From: Clostridia bacterium
Lineage (GTDB): Bacteria; Bacillota; Clostridia; Peptostreptococcales; JAAYPU01
Direction: 5' to 3'
DNA length: 36,327 nucleotides
Assembly: GCA_016278615.1 (NCBI GenBank)
Contig: JADQBM010000049.1
Span: 1 to 36,327 of the forward strand
This document shows positions 8,940 through 16,269 of the stretch, one piece after another. The position numbers and the translations under genes are program-made. Numbering within the stretch: the stretch's first letter is position 1; each line of letters begins with the position of its first letter. The notes beneath the pieces are model-generated. The model did not search any database, had not been told where the DNA came from, and worked only from the letters and a program-made list of their open reading frames with translations.

Positions 8940-8981
8940 GAAAACCTTAAAAAATAAACTTAAAAATCCTTGAATCTTAAA

Positions 8982-10067
8982 TTATTCGTTCTCCAGCAAA
9001 CCATTAAGCTTATATAAAAAGTCCTGAATATTTGAAACAATTGTTGTAACCTCTAAGGTGCCTCGGTCTCTTAATTTATTCAGTGCAAACTCTGAAACAT
9101 CAATGGCATATATAAAAATTGGTCTTATCTCTCCATTGACAACGGTATAGGACGGCGTCAAATTTCCTGCCGCGATAGAATGTAATTGAGTTGCTAAGCA
9201 AATGATTGTTGTGGCATCTTTAATTTCATTTCTCATCTCATCCTGTGCCTCATAAACATCTCTACAAACATCTGGAAGAGGACCATCATCCCTTATAGAC
9301 CCCCCTAAAACAAAGGGCACATTGTTTTTTACACAAGAATAAAAAATACCGTCTTGAATTTTATAGTCTCTAATAGCTTTTTCAATGGACCCTGATTTAG
9401 ATACCATATTAATAGCATCTAAATGGTGATAATGCCCATTGGGTTTTAAATCTTGATTTTGAATGTCTTGACCCAGTGCTGTGCCAAAGAACGCACTTTC
9501 CAAGTCATGGGTTGCAATTGCATTCCCGCCGAACAAAGCATCCACATGCCCCTTGTCAACCAAAGAGGCCATTGCATTTCGAGATCTATAATCAAATACA
9601 ACCGCTGGGCCCAAAACCCATACAACTTTTCCATGATTCTTTTCATGCTTTAGTAAATCACATAGTTTTTCATAATCTTTTGAGAAAGGTGTCTCTCTTG
9701 ATCGCCCACTTCTAAAGGCAAAAGCATCTATTTCAGTATTGGGCTCAATAAAACTATTCTCATGTAAGTAGATCCCCCCACTCCCGTCATCCCTTCTTCC
9801 GAGAATCACCTCATCTCCAATTTCTAATCTCCTGAACTCTTTTATGATGATTTTTCCGTTTTCCAAAACAGGGACACTATCCATTCGAGATTGTTCTGCT
9901 AAAAGCCATTGACCGTCTATTTTAAAATATTCAGGATATATGGAAGTTGCATGATAATTATCGGGTGCAACACCTTTAATGACCACTTCCCCAACTTGAA
10001 CATTGGGAGAGTTCATAAATTTTGACCCGTGAAAATCTGGCTCCACATATTTGGGCATATCAAACAT
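8982..10067 (-). CDS. Ornithine cyclodeaminase-like protein (LOR/SDH-domain, TIGR00300-type)
   Basis: A 361-residue protein of the LOR/SDH conserved-domain family (TIGR00300-type), whose archaeal member converts ornithine to proline and ammonia. Visible family segments are GYGxxP-like EPNTEIDAFAFRSGRSRE, VVWVLGPAVVFDYRSRNAM, DALFGGNAIATHDLESA and FVLGGSIRDDGPLPDV, ending in TTIICLATQLHSIAAGNLTP. The start is the ATG at 10067 with AGGAG 8 nt upstream; extension of the frame to 10220 would run through the T-box leader and is not translated sequence. Proline supply is also supported by the T-box, whose specifier reads best as a proline codon. A function only by family resemblance plus regulation is claimed here; the cofactor (NAD or a nickel-pincer nucleotide) was not determined. 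Confidence 0.8.
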   Translation of the reverse strand: MFDMPKYVEPDFHGSKFMNSPNVQVGEVVIKGVAPDNYHATSIYPEYFKIDGQWLLAEQSRMDSVPVLENGKIIIKEFRRLEIGDEVILGRRDDGSGGIYLHENSFIEPNTEIDAFAFRSGRSRETPFSKDYEKLCDLLKHEKNHGKVVWVLGPAVVFDYRSRNAMASLVDKGHVDALFGGNAIATHDLESAFFGTALGQDIQNQDLKPNGHYHHLDAINMVSKSGSIEKAIRDYKIQDGIFYSCVKNNVPFVLGGSIRDDGPLPDVCRDVYEAQDEMRNEIKDATTIICLATQLHSIAAGNLTPSYTVVNGEIRPIFIYAIDVSEFALNKLRDRGTLEVTTIVSNIQDFLYKLNGLLENE

Positions 10068-10106
10068 ATCCTCTACTCCTTTGCTATAATTTTCTTTTAT
10101 CTGCAT

Positions 10107-10320
10107 ACAAAAAAGCCTCTTCTCTTTTAAGAGACGAGACTTCACCCGCGGTACCACTCTTTTTAGTCCTTTTAGGACTCTCTTTAACCAAACTTTAACG
10201 CAGTTAATACGAAGTGACAAACCGATACAGAGCGGGTTCAGAATTTCAGCCTATAAACCTCCCACCAGATGGTTTACTCTCTTAAAGAACTTTCCATTTT
10301 ACTATTCTCTGTAGTCACTT
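10107..10320 (-). promoter_or_regulatory. T-box leader, probably tRNA-Pro responsive
   Basis: The minus strand carries the conserved T-box AGAGTGGTACCGCGGG (10160-10145), then a 12-bp terminator hairpin (10140-10115) and six T residues (10114-10109). Stem I is closed by GTGAC (10318-10314) and GTCAC; inside it CAGAG pairs with CTCTG, and an AGTA S-turn faces the specifier loop GAACCCG. The codon-sized triplet next to the helix and followed by a purine is CCC (10236-10234), proline. Uncharged tRNA would stabilise the antiterminator and switch on the gene downstream. Confidence 0.9.
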
Positions 10321-10341
10321 TATTTTAAAATATTTGATTAC

Positions 10342-10370
10342 ATTTTATATTTAAATGAATCATTAGTCAA
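10342..10370 (-). promoter_or_regulatory. Sigma-A promoter of the T-box transcript
   Basis: TTGACT (10370-10365), a 17-nt spacer and TAAAAT (10347-10342) on the minus strand give a near-consensus promoter about 20 nt before T-box stem I. Confidence 0.7.
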
Positions 10371-10387
10371 ACGATTTATTATTTAAA

Positions 10388-10663
10388 TCATTCTTCTATG
10401 GAATCCCTTTGTATTAACTCTTCTTTTCTTGTTTTAGTCATTTTCTTAATTGCAATCTCACGTCTTAAAGCTTCTGACTTATCAGTGAATTCTTCATAAT
10501 ACTTCAAATCTACAGGCGCCCTACCTCTGGTATATTTCGCACCTTCTCCCAGATTATGTGCTACCATTCTTTTCTCTAAATCCGTTGTCCATCCTGTATA
10601 GAGTGTATCATCCTTGCATTTGATTATATAAACATAATGCATTTTGCGTGTCCATTCTTTCAT
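10388..10663 (-). CDS. GIY-YIG domain protein (UPF0213/YhbQ-like)
   Basis: A 91-residue single-domain GIY-YIG endonuclease-fold protein. The N-terminal YVYIIKCKDDTLYTGWTTDL segment carries the two GIY-YIG strands (here VYI and YTG). It is followed by the conserved Arg of EKRMVAHN and the Glu of KSEALRREIAIKKM, which hold the catalytic metal site in this family. Small proteins of this type are common in bacteria and probably act in DNA repair or RNA processing, but no substrate is established. Neither candidate ATG (10663, or 10642 at MHYVYI) has a clear ribosome binding site; 10642 would give the usual family start. The gene ends just before the promoter of the T-box transcript. Confidence 0.8.
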   Translation of the reverse strand: MKEWTRKMHYVYIIKCKDDTLYTGWTTDLEKRMVAHNLGEGAKYTRGRAPVDLKYYEEFTDKSEALRREIAIKKMTKTRKEELIQRDSIEE

Positions 10664-10713
10664 GTTTTTAGATAATTAAAAAATATAGTAAAAGTCTAAA
10701 AGTGTTATGGATA

Positions 10714-11028
10714 TTAATCTCTTTCATATAGGACAATGCCTTCTTTATCTATGGACTGTTTTAATTCCTCTTTGATTTTATGATATTGAATCATGCTGAA
10801 ACCCATAGGCGTATAAAGCTCATCAATATCTTCTATGATTTCATACCATTCATCATGAAAAATATCTTCTCCAAAAATGCAAAGTTCAATAGGGTCATAA
10901 GCCTCGAATTTTCCTCTGGCTCGACTCCCAAAAATATGCACTTTTTTTATATGAGGATATTTCGTAAAAATATAAAACAATTCCTCCATTAGTTCCTTAC
11001 TCAAACCAAAGTCCTTTTGATTACTCAT
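10714..11028 (-). CDS. MNT-type nucleotidyltransferase domain protein with altered active site
   Basis: A 104-residue minimal nucleotidyltransferase. The helix-turn IFGSRARG motif is intact, but the acidic motif that normally reads SDIDL about ten residues later is DPIEL, so the first metal-binding Asp is replaced by Pro and the second by Glu. This suggests a weakened or lost transferase activity. The ATG at 11028 is preferred because GGGG lies 7 nt upstream; the ATG at 11046 lacks a ribosome binding site. No HEPN partner lies next to it, so a toxin-antitoxin pair is not supported. The GIY-YIG gene is 50 bp downstream and may be co-transcribed. Confidence 0.65.
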   Translation of the reverse strand: MSNQKDFGLSKELMEELFYIFTKYPHIKKVHIFGSRARGKFEAYDPIELCIFGEDIFHDEWYEIIEDIDELYTPMGFSMIQYHKIKEELKQSIDKEGIVLYERD

Positions 11029-11126
11029 ATCCAAACCCCACAGCATTTTTATATTTTAATCTAAATCACCAAGATAATTATATCTTAAACCATCAGAAAA
11101 TGGCAAGCACTTCATTCTTTATCATA

Positions 11127-11163
11127 AATAAATCACCTGATGCATACAATCAGGTGATTTATT
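11127..11163. terminator. Terminator downstream of the M20 hydrolase gene
   Basis: AATAAATCACCTGA (11127-11140) and its exact reverse complement (11150-11163) form a 14-bp stem with a nine-base loop. It ends the minus-strand M20 gene (stop at 11188). The tail is T-rich but not a pure T-run. Confidence 0.75.
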
Positions 11164-11187
11164 ATTAGATAAGTTATTATTAGTTTT

Positions 11188-12411
11188 CTATTTCTTGTCA
11201 ATCTCCAAAACTGTCTGTAGAACTACATTTATACCCTTCCAGCACTCTTCAACAGAAGTGAATTCAGGCTCACAATGGCTATGACCATCCTTACTTGGAA
11301 CGAAGAACATAGTCGTAGGCATCATATCAGCAACATACTGTGCATCATGTCCAGCGCCACTGTACATCCTTTTACTTGAGTAGCCATATGCATCTGCACT
11401 CTTCTGAACCAAGTCAACTAATTCTTTATCAAAATCAATTGTATTACGTGCCCATGCTTCTTCATATTTTACTTCGCACTTGTCAAATTCTTTAGGCATA
11501 TTCTTGATGACTTCCACAACCTGCTTAATAACTTCTGGATCCTTATGTCTTGCATCGATTGAAAAGTCAACTAAATCAGGAATTACCGTATGTATACATG
11601 GATGACAAAGGATTTCACCTGTTGTGTAAACAAGATTGCTATCAAGTTTATCAAGCTCTGCATGCAAATACTTAAGGGCAGAAGCTGCAGCCAAAAGGGC
11701 ATCTCTTCTATATGGCATTGGAGTAGTACCTGCATGGTCAGACTGTCCATAAGTTCTGATTCGGTAGTTAACCATTCCAACAACACCCTCTACAACGCCA
11801 ATTTCTTTCTTTTCAGCTTCAAGTACAGGCCCTTGTTCAATATGTAGTTCTAACATAGCCATGTAATCTTTAGGATTAAGTCTGTTTGCTTCATCACCTA
11901 CATATCCGCTCTGTTTTAAAGCTTCACCAAAGGTCTTTCCTTCTGAGCTCTTTGAAGCCAGCATCTTAGCCTTATCAAACTTACCACAAACAACACCTGA
12001 GGACATCATTGCAGGTGGATACAGCGAGCCTTCTTCGTTGGTCCAAACCATTGCTGTAATGGGATGTTTATGAGGAATCTTTTCAGTAGCAATTGTTTCA
12101 ACTACTTCCATTGCTGTTATAACGCCCAAAATACCATCGTAGTTTCCACCATTTCTCACAGAGTCAGTATGTGATGCCATTACAATCCTGGGAAGACCTT
12201 CTTCTGTTCCAGGAAGTGTTGCATACATATTTCCCATATCATCGGTTACTGTTTCTACTCCAACTGCCTTCATTCTTTTAACGAATTCTTCTCTCGCTTG
12301 AAGGTCTTCTGGTGAAAAGCAAAATCTTGTGATACCACCATGTCCAGCATCACCAAATTTGGCAAAAGTTTCGATTTTGTTTTGTACTCTGTCTTTGCTA
12401 CAAGTTAACAT
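11188..12411 (-). CDS. M20-family Zn-dependent amidohydrolase (allantoate/N-carbamoyl-amino-acid hydrolase type)
   Basis: A 407-residue metallohydrolase of the M20 family, in the branch with allantoate amidohydrolase, N-carbamoyl-L-amino-acid hydrolase and beta-ureidopropionase. Metal ligands are visible: His81 of ASHTDSV, Asp92 of GGNYDGILG, Glu126-Glu127 of WTNEEG, His in ELHIEQGPVLE and His in GHSHCEPEF near the C-terminus. The SHxDSVxxGGxYDGxLG and TNEEGS motifs are typical of this branch rather than of the peptidases. The ATG has a GGAGG 8 nt upstream. No hydantoinase or allantoinase gene is adjacent, so the substrate is open. The divergent AEC carrier may import or export its substrate or product. 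Confidence 0.85.
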   Translation of the reverse strand: MLTCSKDRVQNKIETFAKFGDAGHGGITRFCFSPEDLQAREEFVKRMKAVGVETVTDDMGNMYATLPGTEEGLPRIVMASHTDSVRNGGNYDGILGVITAMEVVETIATEKIPHKHPITAMVWTNEEGSLYPPAMMSSGVVCGKFDKAKMLASKSSEGKTFGEALKQSGYVGDEANRLNPKDYMAMLELHIEQGPVLEAEKKEIGVVEGVVGMVNYRIRTYGQSDHAGTTPMPYRRDALLAAASALKYLHAELDKLDSNLVYTTGEILCHPCIHTVIPDLVDFSIDARHKDPEVIKQVVEVIKNMPKEFDKCEVKYEEAWARNTIDFDKELVDLVQKSADAYGYSSKRMYSGAGHDAQYVADMMPTTMFFVPSKDGHSHCEPEFTSVEECWKGINVVLQTVLEIDKK

Positions 12412-12445
12412 AGTGTTAAACCTCCGTTTTTTAAATAGTATTTTA

Positions 12446-12497
12446 ATGAATTAGCCCATTTTTACTAATTCATCTACCGCTTTGGTATATTATATCA
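12446..12497 (-). promoter_or_regulatory. Extended -10 promoter and leader hairpin of the M20 gene
   Basis: TGATATAAT (minus strand, 12497-12489) is an extended -10 element without a good -35. Downstream, ATGAATTAG and CTAATTCAT (12446-12473) form a 9-bp stem in the untranslated leader of the M20 gene; it has no T-run, so its role is unknown. Confidence 0.4.
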
Positions 12498-12557
12498 CAA
12501 AACTAAGAATTTATGGAAGATTGTCTTTGCTGGTTATACTTGCTATAGATTTACTTT

Positions 12558-12584
12558 TTGTAATACAATATCTATTGTCTACAA
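12558..12584 (+). promoter_or_regulatory. GntR/FadR-like operator candidate
   Basis: TTGTAATACAA (12558-12568) matches the FadR-subfamily operator pattern TNGTNNNACNA exactly. A second half-matching dyad TTGTCTACAA lies at 12575-12584, so the pair forms a larger inverted repeat. The site lies between the divergent M20 and AEC genes, 39 nt before the AEC start. No GntR gene is in the window. Confidence 0.4.
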
Positions 12585-12622
12585 AACAAAAAAAGAATAG
12601 ACAATCCCTTAGGAGAAAAGAG

Positions 12623-13588
12623 ATGAATATTTTATTCTACATATTAGGGCACAACATTATTCCTATCTTTACTATAATTGCATTAGGTTTCTTGTTGAGT
12701 AAAAAATTCGAATTAAATATCTATACCCTTAGCAAATTACACTTTTATCTGTTTATGCCAGCCTTTATATTTGTTAATCTTTATACGACCCATTTAAATA
12801 CCAATATGATTAAAATAATCATTTTTAGTATCATCTACCTCATAACCAATGATATCATCGCCAGGCTCATTGCAAAAATTCGAAACTATGATATGGGCTT
12901 TACAAACGCATTTAAAAACTCCATCATGTTCAATAACACAGGAAACATAGGCTTGTCCCTTATTACCCTTATATTTAGTAGCGGTTCATTAGTCATTAAC
13001 GGTAATACCCCTTACCTGAATGAAGCTTTATCGGGACTCATCGTGATTCTTGTCTTTACAAATATCGCCATCAATACACTGGGCTTTTATAATTCCGGAA
13101 GGGGCTCTATGAGTTTTAAGAAAACCATCCTTAAAATAGTATCCATGCCATCTATTTATGTAATCCTTTTGGCACTACTCCTGAAAAATGTTGATTTTGA
13201 TGTGAAAACAACTTTTGTTTGGCCTTCATTGGTGTATCTTAATAATGGACTTGTCCCTATGGCGTTATTAACATTAGGCGCTCAACTTTCTAAAACCAAA
13301 CTTAATTTCACCGACATTGATGTACATATCTCCGCCTTTACCCGTCTCATCATAGGTCCCTTCCTTGCATTAATATACATCTATCTATTTGGCTTCACTG
13401 GTGTGATTGCACAAACTGTACTCATTGCCCATTCCGTTCCAACAGCAGTAAATACAGCCTTAATTGCAGTTGAATTTAACAACAACCAAGAATTTGCAAC
13501 GCAATCCGTCATGGTATCTACGATCTTTGGTGCCATAACTTTGACATTGGCTATATACATTGCCAAGATTCTATTCCCTGTTATTTAG
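12623..13588 (+). CDS. AEC-family transporter (auxin efflux carrier-like)
   Basis: A 321-residue membrane protein of the AEC family, which exports or takes up small organic acids such as malate in bacteria. The N-terminal IIPIFTIIALGFLLSKKF, the MFNNTGNIGLSL motif in the middle and the C-terminal AVNTALIAVEFNNNQEFATQ segment with an Asn in the broken helix are characteristic. About ten helices are visible. The ATG at 12623 has AGGAG 7 nt upstream; the frame could extend to 12482, but those 47 residues lie in the operator region and are not credible. It is divergent from the M20 hydrolase gene, which hints at a shared substrate. A FadR-like operator lies just upstream. Confidence 0.85.
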   Translation: MNILFYILGHNIIPIFTIIALGFLLSKKFELNIYTLSKLHFYLFMPAFIFVNLYTTHLNTNMIKIIIFSIIYLITNDIIARLIAKIRNYDMGFTNAFKNSIMFNNTGNIGLSLITLIFSSGSLVINGNTPYLNEALSGLIVILVFTNIAINTLGFYNSGRGSMSFKKTILKIVSMPSIYVILLALLLKNVDFDVKTTFVWPSLVYLNNGLVPMALLTLGAQLSKTKLNFTDIDVHISAFTRLIIGPFLALIYIYLFGFTGVIAQTVLIAHSVPTAVNTALIAVEFNNNQEFATQSVMVSTIFGAITLTLAIYIAKILFPVI

Positions 13589-13715
13589 TATCTTTTTCTG
13601 CAATCACTAACATTTTTTTTATAAACAAAGATGCACCATAAAGCTCTCACTTCAGGGCGCACCTTATTACTTGCTTTCCAATTTTATTTTTGCAATAATT
13701 TTTTGAAATTAATTC

Positions 13716-14795
13716 CTACCTTTTATTCTTATTTTTTACATGCCTCATTACTTGTTTCATTTCCCCCTTACTCCCGAACATCCTATTAATCTTTTCATTT
13801 TCCAATTGCCGAGAGTTAAGTCCTTCATACATGATTTCTTTTTGTAGTTTCATATAGTTATTGAAGCGTTTTTCAGATATCTCTCCTGTTTCTATTGCTT
13901 TTCTTATGGCACAACCCGGTTCAGTGATGTGAGAACAATCCTTGTATTTGCATTCTGAAGCCAGTTCATCAATATCTTCAAATGTCTTGGCAAGATTTGC
14001 AGAATAAACTTGTAACTCTCTCATCCCCGGTGTATCGATCACGATGCCGCCTTTGGGCAGGAGCAGAAGCTGCCGATGTGTCGTGGTGTGCTTCCCCCTG
14101 TCATCATCTTGCCGGATTTCTTTTGTAGCAAGAACATTCTCCCCCATCAGTCGGTTAATAAGAGTTGACTTTCCAACCCCTGAAGAACCGATAAAAGCAA
14201 TGGTTTTACCTTCACTAATATAGGAATTAACACTTTGATAACCGTTTTCCTCCATACAGGAGCACGCAATAACGTCTGTTCCTACACTTACCGAATCAAT
14301 TTCAACAAGCTTATGTTGTAAATCATCACACAAATCCATTTTTGTCAGGACAATGACAGGTGTTGCCATACTGTCCCATGCAATTGACAAATACCGTTCC
14401 AAACGCCGCAAATTAAAATCAGCATTTAATGACATACAAATAAATATCACATCAATATTTGCTGCTACAATTTGGGTAGCATTTGCTGTACCAGCGGCCT
14501 TTCGTATAATAACACTTTTACGTCCCAGGATATGGTGAATAATTGCATCTCCTGATTTTTTATCCAGTCTGTCAATCATCACCCAATCACCAACGGTCGG
14601 GAAACTCACACTATCCGCTGCATTATATGCCAGCTTTCCAGAAACCCTTGCATGAAGCTCGCCCTGCTGACCAACCACTTTGTACAAATCATGATGTTGT
14701 TCAGAGACCCTTGCTAAAAAAAACTCTTCATATAAAGCGGCTTCCTGCTTAAAGTGGTCGTCTAATCCATATCTTTTTAAATTTATATCATTCAT
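13716..14795 (-). CDS. rsgA: Small-subunit ribosome assembly GTPase RsgA
   Basis: A 359-residue circularly permuted GTPase that checks late maturation of the 30S subunit. An OB-fold-like N-terminal part (VGDWVMID) is followed by G motifs in permuted order: TKMD (151-154), then the P-loop GSSGVGKS (203-210), then DTPG (254-257). The C-terminal zinc site is Cys282, Cys287, His289 and Cys295. The ATG at 14795 has GGAGG 6 nt upstream. The N-terminus is longer than usual, which suggests a paralog rather than the housekeeping copy beside the kinase/phosphatase pair. Its leader contains a 19-codon open frame and an RNA switch that can cover the ribosome binding site (see 14802-14867), so translation is probably regulated by ribosome behaviour. 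Confidence 0.9.
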   Translation of the reverse strand: MNDINLKRYGLDDHFKQEAALYEEFFLARVSEQHHDLYKVVGQQGELHARVSGKLAYNAADSVSFPTVGDWVMIDRLDKKSGDAIIHHILGRKSVIIRKAAGTANATQIVAANIDVIFICMSLNADFNLRRLERYLSIAWDSMATPVIVLTKMDLCDDLQHKLVEIDSVSVGTDVIACSCMEENGYQSVNSYISEGKTIAFIGSSGVGKSTLINRLMGENVLATKEIRQDDDRGKHTTTHRQLLLLPKGGIVIDTPGMRELQVYSANLAKTFEDIDELASECKYKDCSHITEPGCAIRKAIETGEISEKRFNNYMKLQKEIMYEGLNSRQLENEKINRMFGSKGEMKQVMRHVKNKNKR

Positions 14796-14801
14796 TTTTT
14801 T

Positions 14802-14867
14802 CCTCCAAATTGAATTTTATAAACATATTTTGGAGGGTTCAAAGATTAGTTTTTTATCTTACCCTCC
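14802..14867 (-). promoter_or_regulatory. Three-strand translational switch controlling rsgA
   Basis: On the minus strand, strand 1 (14867-14856, GGAGGGTAAGAT) pairs with strand 2 (14846-14832; 7 bp plus 5 bp with a three-base bulge). The 3' part of strand 2, CCTCCAAA (14836-14829), is also perfectly complementary to TTTGGAGG (14809-14802), the Shine-Dalgarno of rsgA. The two pairings exclude each other. Strand 1 lies inside the leader peptide frame, so a ribosome on it would free strand 2 to block rsgA. Confidence 0.7.
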
Positions 14868-14905
14868 TTTTCCATTAAAAATAACACCGACTCTTTACGT
14901 AACAT
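14846..14905 (-). CDS. Leader peptide upstream of rsgA (19 aa)
   Basis: A short frame MLRKESVLFLMEKEGKIKN ends in TAA at 14848-14846. GGAG lies 9 nt before its ATG, and the frame runs through strand 1 of the switch, ending as strand 2 begins. This layout is that of leader peptides in translational attenuation of erm-type genes. A competing 5-codon frame (MIYVT) starts at 14912 and overlaps it. The peptide itself matches no family I know; its role would lie in where the ribosome sits on it. Confidence 0.55.
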   Translation of the reverse strand: MLRKESVLFLMEKEGKIKN

Positions 14906-14923
14906 AAATCATTTCTCCTTCCT

Positions 14924-14941
14924 TATCATTACTTAATGATA
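14924..14941. repeat. Short perfect inverted repeat before the rsgA leader
   Basis: TATCATTA and TAATGATA flank a two-base centre. It lies just upstream of the leader-peptide ribosome binding site and could be a repressor operator or mRNA 5'-end hairpin. No protein can be assigned. Confidence 0.4.
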
Positions 14942-14976
14942 CCAAAAACATTTCCTACATATAAACATAAACGTTA

Positions 14977-16269
14977 TTACTGTCCAAATTGCTCTATAAT
15001 AATTTTGCTTACTCGTTTAGCCATAGCCATTATTGTAAGTATCGGTGGATTCCCCAAAGACTCTGGAAACAACGTTGCATCTGAAACATACAGGTTTTTT
15101 GGAAGTATTGGGTTATGAAAGGTTTCTGCTTCTAGTCTTGTAAGTGGCAGCATGCCACCTGGGTGTCCTGCATTTATTGTTCCAAGAAAGATATTGTCCT
15201 TTTTTATGCCCAGCCTGCTCATTATCTCCTTGCATATCTCTACTCCCTCCTGCAGCCTTTCTTTATCCCTTTTAGTTAGTATTTTTCTGATATTACTGTT
15301 ATATACACTTCCGTTGCATGAATCTGCCAGCTTTATCATCAGTGCCAATGTATCTGAGGCGGGATAACACCAACTTTTATTGAAAAAAAAGCTGAGATAA
15401 TCAAAGTAAGGAGACAAGATATAATGTTCTTTTTGTACCGCAAAAGGCATCGAAAGCTCCCTATTCTGATAACTTCCAATCTGTTCAGCGGCTACACAGA
15501 GAATTGGATCAACAAATAGTCTGCTTTCACATTCAATGCCCGAATTTTGAAGGATTATAGGTGTAGAAAAGCCACCTGCAGCTAATATGACAATATCCGC
15601 TGGATAGAATACAGACTTCAATCCTTTATGCGCCTGTACCCCCTTAACAGACCCCTTTTCAATAACAACCTTCAAAACCTTACATCCTGTAACCAACCTT
15701 GCTCCCCTATCCTGTGCAATCTTCAAAAACTGACGGCTATCCCATTTTACACCATACCGACATCCCAATACACATCTGCCACAGTTGGTACAGTTTTCGT
15801 AATTTCCAAACTTTGGTATGGGTTCTGGTTCAAGATTCATTTCCTTGCATATTTCAAACAATCTCTTTGTGGCATGTCGCCATTTATTCTGATGATCATT
15901 TGTAACGGGGATTTCGTTATAAAGGTCCTGGAACTCATCGTCCAGATTAATTCCAAGTTCCTTAAGTCCTCTATCCTTGCGAAGTGCATTACCTGCAGAA
16001 AGGGTGGTGGTTCCACCTAGGCTGATCCCTTTGACCATTACCATTCTATCATCAGTAATATTTATTTTCATTGATGAAAATAATAACTGTATTTCTCTTT
16101 CATCAAAAAACAACCCAGTTTTTTTTAGTTGTTCCAAAATAGACAAACTAAAGGAGAAAGGTTTGAAGTCTCTGCCGGCTTCTAGGACGGTAACCTGGAA
16201 TTTTCCCTGTAGCTCCTTAGCTACTGTTGCACCGCCTGCACCACTACCGACTACGATCACCCTTTTCAT
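14977..16269 (-). CDS. GMC-family FAD oxidoreductase with a four-cysteine cluster motif
   Basis: A 430-residue flavoprotein of the glucose-methanol-choline family. The FAD-binding motif VVGSGAGGATVAKEL is at residues 6-20, the family GGTTTLSAGNALR segment near 85-97, and the C-terminal half ends with NPPILTIMAMAKRVSKIII. Unusually, Cys160-x2-Cys163-x2-Cys166-x3-Cys170 (CTNCGRCVLGC) forms a ferredoxin-type Fe-S motif, so electrons may leave the flavin through an iron-sulfur cluster rather than to oxygen. The ATG overlaps the stop of the gene before it (ATGA). It is the last gene of the sigma-factor/radical SAM cassette. Substrate unknown; an alcohol or sterol/lipid-like substrate is possible. 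Confidence 0.8.
   Translation of the reverse strand: MKRVIVVGSGAGGATVAKELQGKFQVTVLEAGRDFKPFSFSLSILEQLKKTGLFFDEREIQLLFSSMKINITDDRMVMVKGISLGGTTTLSAGNALRKDRGLKELGINLDDEFQDLYNEIPVTNDHQNKWRHATKRLFEICKEMNLEPEPIPKFGNYENCTNCGRCVLGCRYGVKWDSRQFLKIAQDRGARLVTGCKVLKVVIEKGSVKGVQAHKGLKSVFYPADIVILAAGGFSTPIILQNSGIECESRLFVDPILCVAAEQIGSYQNRELSMPFAVQKEHYILSPYFDYLSFFFNKSWCYPASDTLALMIKLADSCNGSVYNSNIRKILTKRDKERLQEGVEICKEIMSRLGIKKDNIFLGTINAGHPGGMLPLTRLEAETFHNPILPKNLYVSDATLFPESLGNPPILTIMAMAKRVSKIIIEQFGQ

Noticed and set aside
10068-10220. N-terminal extension of the ornithine cyclodeaminase frame
   Set aside because: These 51 codons run through the T-box antiterminator and terminator; the ATG at 10067 has a proper ribosome binding site.
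10714-11028. HEPN-MNT toxin-antitoxin module
   Set aside because: No HEPN gene is adjacent and the active-site acidic motif is damaged.
12482-12622. N-terminal extension of the AEC transporter
   Set aside because: It has no ribosome binding site and overlaps the operator; ATG 12623 follows AGGAG and fits the family start.
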